A stretch of DNA of 35,341 nt from CAMDBL01 sp964498125 (GTDB lineage Bacteria > Pseudomonadota > Alphaproteobacteria > Rhizobiales > Hyphomicrobiaceae): assembly GCA_964498125.1 (NCBI GenBank), contig CAZCGE010000106.1:1-35341 (forward strand). The letters run 5' to 3'. Below, in pieces: positions 8,173 to 15,001 of this stretch; positions within the stretch are counted from its first letter, which is position 1, and every line of letters starts with the position of its first letter. Position numbers and translations under genes: made by a program. Under the pieces are notes generated by a model, which was not told the DNA's origin, ran no database searches, and was given only the letters and a program-made list of their open reading frames with translations.

Positions 8173-8967
8173 TCAAGCCAATGCCGCCATGCCGCGCCGC
8201 GCCAGTACGGCCACGGCATTGCCGCGGTATTCGGCCGAGAAATGAATGTCGGTCATCAGGTCGGCATGCGCGATGGTGATGCCGTCGAGCGCCTGGGGCG
8301 AGAAGCTGGCGCCGAGCGCCTTTTCCATCGCCGGTACACGGAACACGCTCGGCCCCGCGCCTGTGACGGCGACGCGCACGTTCGATCCGAACTTGGCGAT
8401 CATCACGCCGACCACGGCGAAACCGGACGCTGGATGGCGCAGCTTCATGTACTTGGCCTTGTCCGGCACCTTGAAACGCACGCCGGTGACGATCTCGCCC
8501 GGCTCCAGCGCGGTTGAGAACAGGCCGGTGAAAAAGCTGTCGGCGGCGATTTCGCGCTTGCTGGTCGCGACGATGGCATCGAGGGCGACAACGGCGGCGG
8601 GATAGCAGGCCGCCGGATCGGCGTTGGCGATCGAGCCGCCGATCGTGCCGCGCGCGCGCACCGCTGGATCGCCGATGCCGTCGGCCAGCTCGGCGAGCGC
8701 CGGCAAAACGCGCCGCAGGTCGGCGTTGGCGGCGACGTCGGCATGGCAGGTCATGGCGCCGATCACCACCTGCCGGCCGTCGACCGCGACGCCTTGCAGG
8801 GCGGCAATGCCGGCAAGATCGACCAGGTCGCTGGGCGCCACCAGCCGCAGTTTCATGCTCGGCAGCAGCGACATGCCGCCGGCGAGCACACGCGGCTCCT
8901 CGGTCTTGGCCAGCACGGCGCCGGCAGCGGTGACATCGGTCGGGCGGTGGTAGGTGAAGTTGCGCAT
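8173..8967 (-). CDS. FAD-binding subunit of a CO-dehydrogenase-type molybdenum hydroxylase (CoxM/CutM-like)
   Basis: Encodes 264 aa, somewhat short of typical CoxM (about 285). FAD-binding motifs are LAGGMSLLP near residue 30 and GTIGGSIANADPA near 110, as in the xanthine oxidase-family medium subunit. It passes electrons from the 2Fe-2S subunit to an acceptor. The ATG at 8967 fits the family N terminus (MRNFTYHRPT). The leader before this ATG is C-rich and has no Shine-Dalgarno sequence, because the heptanucleotide repeat (8979-9101) reaches to within a few bases of the start. It is downstream of coxS on the same strand; the large subunit gene is 3.4 kb away on the other strand. Confidence 0.93.
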   Translation of the reverse strand: MRNFTYHRPTDVTAAGAVLAKTEEPRVLAGGMSLLPSMKLRLVAPSDLVDLAGIAALQGVAVDGRQVVIGAMTCHADVAANADLRRVLPALAELADGIGDPAVRARGTIGGSIANADPAACYPAAVVALDAIVATSKREIAADSFFTGLFSTALEPGEIVTGVRFKVPDKAKYMKLRHPASGFAVVGVMIAKFGSNVRVAVTGAGPSVFRVPAMEKALGASFSPQALDGITIAHADLMTDIHFSAEYRGNAVAVLARRGMAALA

Positions 8968-8978
8968 GGGGTGTTCCG

Positions 8979-9101
8979 GGGGAGTAGGGAGTAGGGAGTA
9001 GGGAGTAGGGGAAGTGGAGTGGGTCTTGGGCCAGGAGATAAGGTGAAGCAACTTTTCGCGCTCGTCCCCACTCCCTATTCCCCACTCCCCACTCCCCTCT
9101 T
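8979..9101. repeat. GGGAGTA heptanucleotide tandem repeat and its inverted counterpart
   Basis: On the plus strand, four consecutive GGGAGTA units lie at about 8981-9012. At 9067-9100 the complementary pattern CCCCACT/CCCTATT recurs in inverted orientation, so the 54-nt middle is flanked by arms that can pair. The right arm runs into the 3' end of coxS and encodes its last residues (GVGSGE); the left arm forms the coxM leader. Slipped-strand changes in copy number would alter both. Confidence 0.8.
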
Positions 9102-9572
9102 CTCGGCCATCTTACCACTCGCATCCATGATCGCATCGACGATGCCCTGGTAGCCGGTGCAGCGGCAGATGTTGCCTTCGAGCTGGCGGCGGACGGTGGC
9201 CTCGTCGGCGCCGGGCAGCCGATTGGCGATGTCGATGCCCATCATCACCATGCCTGGCGTGCAGAAGCCGCATTGTAGGCCGTGATGCTCCTGGAAGGCG
9301 GTCTGCATGGGATGCAGCGTGCCGTCGGCGGCGGCCAGCCCCTCGATCGTCGTCACCGCGCGGCCGTGCGCCTGCACCGCCAGCATGGTGCACGATTTCA
9401 TGGCTGTGCCATCGACGTGGACGACGCAGCAGCCGCACTGCGTGGTGTCGCAGCCGACATGCGTGCCAGTCAACTTCAGGTGCTCGCGGATGAACTGCAC
9501 CAGTAGGGTGCGCGCCTCGACGCTGCCCTTCACGGCCTTGCCGTTCACCGTCATTGTGATGTCGTGCAGCAC
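9075..9572 (-). CDS. 2Fe-2S subunit of a CO-dehydrogenase-type molybdenum hydroxylase (CoxS/CutS-like)
   Basis: Encodes 165 aa. The plant-type 2Fe-2S cluster ligands are in GCDTTQCGCC plus KSC, and the second cluster ligands are in QCGFCTPG and NICRCTGY. This is the small electron-transfer subunit of the xanthine oxidase family. The start is a GTG at 9572, with GGGAGA about five bases upstream; no ATG fits the family start. The C terminus (KRGVGSGE) is encoded by the G-rich heptanucleotide repeat and is not conserved family sequence, suggesting repeat expansion replaced or extended the natural end. It heads the coxS-coxM pair; coxL is on the opposite strand after a 2.8-kb gap. Confidence 0.95.
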   Translation of the reverse strand: MLHDITMTVNGKAVKGSVEARTLLVQFIREHLKLTGTHVGCDTTQCGCCVVHVDGTAMKSCTMLAVQAHGRAVTTIEGLAAADGTLHPMQTAFQEHHGLQCGFCTPGMVMMGIDIANRLPGADEATVRRQLEGNICRCTGYQGIVDAIMDASGKMAEKRGVGSGE

Positions 9573-10216
9573 GCTTGTCTCCCTGCTCGCCCGCGAGCGT
9601 CACCGTTTTGTGTGTCATGCACCATCGGCTGCGAATTGCCAAGGTGGCGCGCACGCCATCTATCCCCGCAGCGGTTTCCGCTCGAGGGCATGGATAACAG
9701 GACGGCGGGGCGGCGGGGCCTCGCTATGTGAGTTGTGTGGATGCGGCTCCCGCCACCCCACGTGCATGCGAGTCATGCTGAAAGCATGCCTACGGCATGA
9801 CGTGGGGCGGGCCCCCTATTCGGATCCCGGGGCTACCATCCTTCGGCCGCATCCTGAGTGAGGCCGAAGTTGAACGGGGTTCCTGCGCCCCGCCGGCAGC
9901 GATCCCTCTTGGCCGCGCTGACATCGCCAAGGGTACCCGGCATGCTCTCCCCGCTCCCGTTCACCCAGCACGTTCCCGGGTCCTGTCAGTGGCGGCGAGA
10001 TGCGGGGAGGATACGCGAGAGGAGAGGGGGTGGGGATAAGTGGGGGGTGGGGGCTCTGGGCGGCGCCCAGCGGGGCGGTAAAAGTTTATGATATGTTCCG
10101 GGACTGCAAGGAACGAGGAGGCACAAGTGGTTTTCCCAGGGGCTCACTAGCAAGATAGTGATACGGGTATCTTCCAATAGTTGCTCAACCGCACGCACAC
10201 CGAAGCGGAGGAACCA
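9573..10216. other. 644-bp intergenic region with two hairpins, no gene seen
   Basis: No convincing reading frame lies here. It must hold the promoters for coxS (leftward) and the orphan gene at 10217 (rightward). It contains the long imperfect hairpin at 9749-9811 and a perfect 8-bp inverted repeat, CTTCGGCC (9841-9848) with GGCCGAAG (9862-9869), separated by 13 nt. The stretch 10010-10070 is strongly G-rich on the plus strand. No tRNA or known riboswitch is recognised. Confidence 0.6.
9749..9811. repeat. Long imperfect inverted repeat
   Basis: The left arm (CCCGCCACCCCACGTGCATG and on to about 9778) pairs with the right arm ending CGTGGGGCGGG at 9811, around a short TGAAA loop. Two small bulges interrupt the stem. 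The loop-proximal part holds GTCATGC and GCATGC. There is no T-tract, so an intrinsic terminator is unlikely; it may be a degenerate mobile palindrome. Confidence 0.55.
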
Positions 10217-11113
10217 TTGTCGAATATCTATGAAGAAATTGAGAGCAGGTGGCAAAGGCAATTCGAGCTCCAAGGAATCGAACCGCCTCCTTGCTTTACT
10301 ATTTCTGAATTGCTCTTGGCGCACGAGAAAAAGACTCGGCGATCAACGAGAACCAATCTACAGCCATGGCTTGGGAGCTTCGAGTTTGGTCTGCAATGGC
10401 TAGCCTATGTGCACATTGCGCTAGACGAAGCTATGCACCACCGAGAACCTTCAACCCAGTTCAGCGTGGCCTGGGCCCTTGTAGGATCTGCTGCTTCCTT
10501 TGGAAATTCGATTCGATTGCTTAGTAGAAATGGATTTGATGTTCCTGCAAGGGCGCTTTCTCGAAGTTACAATGAAATCCTCCTTCTCTGTTTAGCAACA
10601 ATGGCCGACACGAGCCTTGCAGAGTCCTATGCGGGCGCCCAAAATGATGAAAAAGTGAAGACTTTCTGGCATACGACTATTTCTCCCAAAAAACTCCATC
10701 ATCGAATCATAGATCTTGAAAAGAAGATGGGTCTTGATGGTGCGGCGATCAATGATCTCGTCCAGTCTCGCAGATCGATGTACGAGAACCAAGCGCAGTC
10801 ATCACACTTGTCTTACGTTGCTGCTATTTCTGCTATCCGCGCCCCATTGATTAACGGTAGCGAGGAGGATTATCGTTTGGCGATTTTTGGCGTGCCGGGC
10901 GACGGCTTGCTTGATACAGTGAAAAATGCGAGCTTCGCCACGTGGTATTTCGCATGCATGGGCTTTCAGTTCCTTATGGGGGAGCGCGATGGTGAAGCCA
11001 TGTTGACCGCCGATATGAGCAACCATTTGCATAGACGCATCGTGATTGGTCGAGATGTTCTAGTTTCCATTGTGCTCGACCAATCTGAAATCGATCAAAG
11101 AGAAGTGCGTTAA
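10217..11113 (+). CDS. Hypothetical protein, possibly DUF5677-like; foreign base composition
   Basis: Encodes 298 aa and is largely alpha-helical. The TTG at 10217 is chosen because GCGGAGGA ends about five bases before it; an earlier in-frame TTG at 10181 has no ribosome-binding site. The protein is not firmly recognised. The central part (SFGNSIRLLSRNGFDVPARALSRSYNEILLL region, about residues 95-125) resembles the helix with a conserved R-S/R-x-x-E pattern of DUF5677-type proteins, but this is weak. Codon use is clearly AT-richer than its neighbours, with many AAT, TTT and GAA codons, so recent horizontal transfer is likely. It sits inside the gap that separates coxS from coxL, next to vapBC. 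No catalytic motif or membrane segment is seen. Confidence 0.7.
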   Translation: MSNIYEEIESRWQRQFELQGIEPPPCFTISELLLAHEKKTRRSTRTNLQPWLGSFEFGLQWLAYVHIALDEAMHHREPSTQFSVAWALVGSAASFGNSIRLLSRNGFDVPARALSRSYNEILLLCLATMADTSLAESYAGAQNDEKVKTFWHTTISPKKLHHRIIDLEKKMGLDGAAINDLVQSRRSMYENQAQSSHLSYVAAISAIRAPLINGSEEDYRLAIFGVPGDGLLDTVKNASFATWYFACMGFQFLMGERDGEAMLTADMSNHLHRRIVIGRDVLVSIVLDQSEIDQREVR

Positions 11114-11191
11114 CTATCAACCGTAGCTGTGTTTCCATCCTGCGGCAGCTCATATGGGCACCCATCTGCCTCCGTCATATCCTACCCCCCA

Positions 11192-11268
11192 CACCACTCC
11201 CCAAATGCCGCCCGTCGCTCGCCTTGCTACCAAGGACCGTCCAACTTTTCCGAGGCTCGCCTCGCCGC
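11192..11268. repeat. Imperfect direct repeat, left copy (flanks vapBC)
   Basis: The shared landmarks, in order, are CACCAC, TTGCTACCA, then GACCGTCC or GGTCCGTCC, then TTCC(C/A)GAGGC-like sequence, and CGCCGC. The same order occurs at 12193-12265, almost exactly 1 kb away, with a few small gaps. The pair brackets the vapBC module. Confidence 0.55.
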
Positions 11269-11347
11269 ACCGCCGCACACCCAAGGCGAGACGCCGGAGA
11301 AACACGCGCGCGCCGGAACATCAGCCTTGGCCGGCATGCCCTCGCTG

Positions 11348-11739
11348 TCACCCAGCCGATAGCACGTCCGTCGCGGCGAAATCCTGGCCCTTGTAGAGCA
11401 GGGGCACGGCGAGGCGCTGGGCCAGCGCATAGGCGATGCAATCGCACAGATTGAGCCGGGCAGCCGGATCGATGCCCTTCCCGTACCGCATGTAGGCCGC
11501 CAGGGCGGCAGCGCCTGTTCCGCGTCGAACGGCATGATCTCGGCATCGATGGTCTCGAGGATCTGGTCGAGATCCTCGATATTGCCGAGGCCGCGTCGAC
11601 CACTCGCAATCAGCATGGCCTCGTAGAAGGTCACCGCCGAGAGAACCGGCTGATCCTCGTTCGACAGGATATCGAGGAAGCGGTCGCGCTCCGGCTCGTT
11701 GTTGAGGATCGCGATCAGCGCGGAGGTATCGATGACCAT
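11348..11739 (-). pseudogene. vapC: VapC-type PIN-domain toxin, frameshifted
   Basis: The gene starts at the ATG at 11739, overlapping the vapB stop by one base (TGATG). The first frame gives MVIDTSALIAIL (Asp4) and VTFYEAM (Glu40), then runs to FDAEQA. Near 11508-11512 the reading must shift. The other frame continues AALAAYMRYGKG, NLCDCIAYALA and KGQDFAATDVL and stops at 11348. Together the two frames hold all four acidic PIN-domain metal ligands and the usual total length (about 130 aa). One base appears to be missing. Without the shift, the first frame runs on as unrelated sequence to 11227. The toxin, an RNase in this family, is therefore probably inactive, unless this is a sequencing error or a true recoding event. 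Confidence 0.85.
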
Positions 11740-12014
11740 CACCGCGGCAGACCGTGTTCGTCGTAGCCGAGCAGTTCGTCCGGTAATCTTGGGTCGAGGA
11801 TCGGTCGCGCGGCGCTGCGCTCGGAAATCTCGAGCAGACGCTGGCGCTTCTCGGCTGGAGTGAGCCGACCGGTCTCCTTGAAGGCGATCCCGGCCGCACG
11901 GGCCGAGGCCGCTATGGCGTCGCGAACGATTGCAGCGACGGGCTGGCCCCTCGCCAAGGCAAGTTCCTTGGCCAAGCGCTCTGTTTCAGGATCAATGGAA
12001 AACGTTTTTGTCAT
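11739..12014 (-). CDS. vapB: VapB-type antitoxin
   Basis: Encodes 91 aa. The N terminus (TFSIDPETERLAKELALARGQPVAAIVRDAI) is a ribbon-helix-helix type DNA-binding domain, as in PSK-type VapB antitoxins. The C-terminal tail with RLPDELLGYDEHGLPR is the toxin-neutralising segment typical of VapB partners of PIN toxins. The ATG at 12014 fits the family start. The stop overlaps the vapC start by one base, the standard arrangement for autoregulated modules. The reading frame is intact although the toxin frame is broken. Confidence 0.9.
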   Translation of the reverse strand: MTKTFSIDPETERLAKELALARGQPVAAIVRDAIAASARAAGIAFKETGRLTPAEKRQRLLEISERSAARPILDPRLPDELLGYDEHGLPR

Positions 12015-12339
12015 GTTGGCCTCACAGGCAGGACCATAGCTTGGGCATGCGAAGTGGCGGATCATCCGCGAACCACGACAACACCGCATGCGTATTCCAA
12101 CCGTGCCATTCGCATTCGTTGAACAGCACCGGATAAGCACTCGCTGCACATCCGACTGCAGCATACCCTCTAAGCCCTGCTCTGGACAACCTCACCACCC
12201 AGTTGCCGCCCCCGTCTCCCCTTGCTACCAGTACGGTCCGTCCTTCCCGAGGCCACGCCGCCGCCAGCCCACATCACCGGGCCGGCAGCAGCGCGCACCT
12301 CGACCCCGCAACCGACCACAGACAGCGAGCCAGACCGCC
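12015..12339. other. Intergenic region between vapB and the Cox large subunit gene
   Basis: 325 bp with divergent genes on either side. It must hold the vapBC promoter and the coxL-like promoter, but no clear -35/-10 pair is seen. The right copy of the direct repeat (12193-12265) lies here. An in-frame ATG at 12088 precedes coxL but encodes sequence with no family similarity. Confidence 0.5.
12193..12265. repeat. Imperfect direct repeat, right copy (flanks vapBC)
   Basis: Partner of 11192-11268, in the same orientation. It lies just upstream of the coxL-like gene and contains CTTGCTACCA, GGTCCGTCC and CCGAGGC in the same order. Confidence 0.55.
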
Positions 12340-14670
12340 ATGGGTGAATTTGCAATCGGGCAGGCCGTCAAGCGCAGCGAGGACCCCCGGCTGCTGCGTG
12401 GCGGCGGGCGGTATGTCGACGACATCGTGCTGCCGCACATGGCCTTTGGCGCGGTGCTGCGCTCGGCCCATGCCCATGCGAAGATCAACAAGATCGACAC
12501 GTCGGCCGCGGCCAAGGCGCCCGGCGTCATCGCGGTGCTGACGGACGCGGATTGGCGGAAGCTCGGTTGGGGCGACTTGCCCGGCGCCGAGCTGGTGCTG
12601 AAACGCGCCGACGGCTCGCCGGCCTACCGCCCAGCCTATCCGGCGATGGCGCGCGGCGTCACCCGCTGGGTCGGCGATCCCGTCGCCTTCGTCGTCGCGG
12701 AAACCGCGGCACAAGCCCAGGAAGCCTGCGAGCTGATCGTGGTCGACGACACGCCGCTGCCCGCCGTGGTCGACACCGCCACCGCGGCCAATCCGGGCAT
12801 GCCGCTGGTCTGGCCGGATGCGCCCAACAACATCTGCTACCAGTGGCAGGCCGGCGACAAGGCCGCGGCCGATTTAGCCTTCGCCAAGGCGGAGAAAGTC
12901 ATCACGTACCGGGCGGTGATCAACCGCATCACGGCGGCGACCATGGAGCCGCGCGCGACGCTGGCGCATTACGACACGGCCGCCGATCGTCTCACCGTCC
13001 ACACCACGCTGCAGCGCGCCTTCGCCCACCGCGCGCAAATCTCCGACATGATGCGCTGGCCCGAGAGCAAGGTGCGCATGATCACCACCGACATCGGCGG
13101 CAGCTTCGGCATGAAATCGGGGCTGTTCAACGAGAGCGCGATCACCATTCTCGCCACCGTCGTCACCGGGCGGCCGGTCAAGTGGGTGGCGACACGCTCG
13201 GAAAGCTTCCTCGGCGATGCCAATTGCCGTGACCACATCTATGACATCGAGCTGGCGATCGACAGCAAGGGCAAGTTCCAGGGCCTGCGCTCGAGGAGCA
13301 TCGTCAACGTCGGCGCCTACGTGCAGCAGGGCGGCGAGACCTCGGCCATCACCAACATCGGCACGCTGGCGGGCGTCTACGTGTTCCCGGCGATCCATGC
13401 CCACGTGACCACGGTGATGACCAACACCAACCCGATGCGGCCCTACCGTGGCAACGGTCGCGGCGAGGCAGCCTACGCCATCGAGCGGCTGGTCGATCTG
13501 GCCGCCGACGAACTCGAGATGGATCCGGCGCACCTCAGGCGCATCAACATGATTCCCCCCGAGGCGATGCCCTACAAGACCGGCTTGACCTTCACCTATG
13601 ACAGCGGCGACTTCGCCAATGCCATGGACGAGTGCCTGGAGATGGCCGATTACAAAGGCTTCGAAAAACGCCGGGCGGAAGCCAAGACGCGCGGCAAGCT
13701 GGCCGGCATCGGCATTTCATTCTCGATCGAGCGCTCGGCCGCGGCCGGCTTCGAGGGCGCCGAGATCCGCTTCGACCGCTCCGGCACGGTGACGCTGCTG
13801 ACCGGCGCCATCAACCACGGCCAGGGCCACGCCACGACCTTCACTCAAGTGCTGTGCGACCGGCTCGGCGTCGATCCCAAGGACGTGCACTACATCGCCG
13901 GCGACACCGATGCGCTGAGCTATGGCGAGGGCACCGGCGGCTCGCGCTCGGCGGCCCTTGCCGGCTCGGCGGTGCATCTGGCCGCGGTCAAGGTGATCGA
14001 CAAGGCCAAGACACTCGCCGCCCATCTGATGGAGGTCGACGAGGTGGATTTCGCCGAGGGCGTGTTCACCAGCCGCAAGACCAACCGTACCATGACGATC
14101 AAGGAGGTCGCCAAGGCGGCCTCGGTCCCCTCCAAGCTGCCCAAGGACATGGAGCCGGGGCTGCTGGGGCAGGCGGTCTACAACAACCCGAAGGAGAATT
14201 TTCCCAACGGCTGCCACATCTGCGAGCTGGAGATCGACGAGGACCTCGGCACCGTCGAGATCGTGCGCTACACGGTGGTCGACGACGTCGGCACAGTGCT
14301 CAATCCGCTGTTGCTGAAGGGCCAGATCAAGGGCGGCGTGGCGCAGGGCATCGGCCAGCTACTGCTCGAGGACATCAAGTTCGACAACGAGAGCGGCCAG
14401 CTTTTGACAGGCTCGTTCATGGACTACGCCATGCCGCGCGCGCACCACATCCCGCACATGGAGATCAAGAGCCACCCGACCTTCACCAAGACTAATCCGC
14501 TCGGCGTCAAGGGCGCGGGCGAGGCAGGCTGCGTCGGCGCCATGCCGGCCGTCGGCAACGCCCTGGCCAACGCCCTCAAGGTGTACGGCATCAAGGATAT
14601 CGCCATGCCGGCGACGGCCGAGCGCATCTGGCAGGCCTTGCGGCAAGCCAAGGCGGGCAAGGCGGCCTGA
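12340..14670 (+). CDS. Catalytic molybdopterin subunit of a CO-dehydrogenase-type hydroxylase (form II CoxL-like)
   Basis: Encodes 776 aa, the normal length for the large subunit of the xanthine oxidase family, which binds the molybdopterin-cytosine-dinucleotide cofactor. Landmarks are GQAVKRSEDPRLLRGGGRYVDD at the N terminus, GGSFGMKSGLFNE, GAINHGQGHATTF, GEGTGGSRSA and VKGAGEAGCVG. Glu728 in GAGEAG is the expected catalytic glutamate. The active-site loop reads PYRGNGR (368-374). Form I CO dehydrogenases have AYxCSFR with the Cu-binding Cys and form II proteins have AYRGAGR. This protein is therefore form II-like and need not oxidise CO. The ATG at 12340 matches the family start but has a weak ribosome-binding site. 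Its partner genes, coxS and coxM, are on the opposite strand. Confidence 0.94.
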   Translation: MGEFAIGQAVKRSEDPRLLRGGGRYVDDIVLPHMAFGAVLRSAHAHAKINKIDTSAAAKAPGVIAVLTDADWRKLGWGDLPGAELVLKRADGSPAYRPAYPAMARGVTRWVGDPVAFVVAETAAQAQEACELIVVDDTPLPAVVDTATAANPGMPLVWPDAPNNICYQWQAGDKAAADLAFAKAEKVITYRAVINRITAATMEPRATLAHYDTAADRLTVHTTLQRAFAHRAQISDMMRWPESKVRMITTDIGGSFGMKSGLFNESAITILATVVTGRPVKWVATRSESFLGDANCRDHIYDIELAIDSKGKFQGLRSRSIVNVGAYVQQGGETSAITNIGTLAGVYVFPAIHAHVTTVMTNTNPMRPYRGNGRGEAAYAIERLVDLAADELEMDPAHLRRINMIPPEAMPYKTGLTFTYDSGDFANAMDECLEMADYKGFEKRRAEAKTRGKLAGIGISFSIERSAAAGFEGAEIRFDRSGTVTLLTGAINHGQGHATTFTQVLCDRLGVDPKDVHYIAGDTDALSYGEGTGGSRSAALAGSAVHLAAVKVIDKAKTLAAHLMEVDEVDFAEGVFTSRKTNRTMTIKEVAKAASVPSKLPKDMEPGLLGQAVYNNPKENFPNGCHICELEIDEDLGTVEIVRYTVVDDVGTVLNPLLLKGQIKGGVAQGIGQLLLEDIKFDNESGQLLTGSFMDYAMPRAHHIPHMEIKSHPTFTKTNPLGVKGAGEAGCVGAMPAVGNALANALKVYGIKDIAMPATAERIWQALRQAKAGKAA

Positions 14671-14765
14671 GGATTCGAGCGGCGTCGAACGGAGTCTTGC
14701 GCCGCGCCGCCTGATATGGGAGGCAAGGTCATCGCCCATAAGCGATAACATAGAGAAATATACGT

Positions 14766-14947
14766 CGTCATTCCGGCCAAGGAGGCGTCCTTCAGCGCCG
14801 ACGCGAGCCGGAACCCAGCGCAAGAAGTGTCCGAAGGACGCAATGTCCTGCCGGAGGCGGGCAAATGATATTGAGTGCTTCGCACGCTCCTTCCGCTGGG
14901 TTCCGAGCCTCTCTCGGCCTGAAGGGCCTCGCTCGCCCGGAATGACG
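14766..14947. repeat. Modular palindromic element, copy 1 (182 bp)
   Basis: The ends are a perfect inverted repeat, CGTCATTCCGG and CCGGAATGACG. An inner inverted repeat, GGAACCCAGCG with CGCTGGGTTCC, encloses a loop of about 75 nt. Between outer and inner stems, the left arm holds the mini-hairpin AAGGAGGCGTCCTT and the right arm holds GGCCTGAAGGGCC, so the whole could fold as a cloverleaf. Arm combination: left type A, right type C. The rest of the 331-bp gap between the coxL-like gene and the next gene (14671-15001) shows nothing else recognisable. Confidence 0.85.
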
Positions 14948-15001
14948 GGAGTTAAATTACCGCATACGGATTATCGCCCAACATCGTGGAGGCTGCGTTT
15001 C

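Noticed and set aside
11227..11347. Continuation of the first vapC frame as a 171-aa protein
   Set aside because: After about residue 76 the sequence loses PIN similarity, while the neighbouring frame resumes it and stops at 11348.
12088..12339. N-terminal extension of the CoxL-like protein from the ATG at 12088
   Set aside because: The 84 extra residues have no similarity to the family, and the family start fits the ATG at 12340.
14843..15001. Upstream extension of the MetX-fold hydrolase from the ATG at 14843
   Set aside because: It is encoded inside palindromic element copy 1; the ATG at 15002 has a signal peptide and a good ribosome-binding site.
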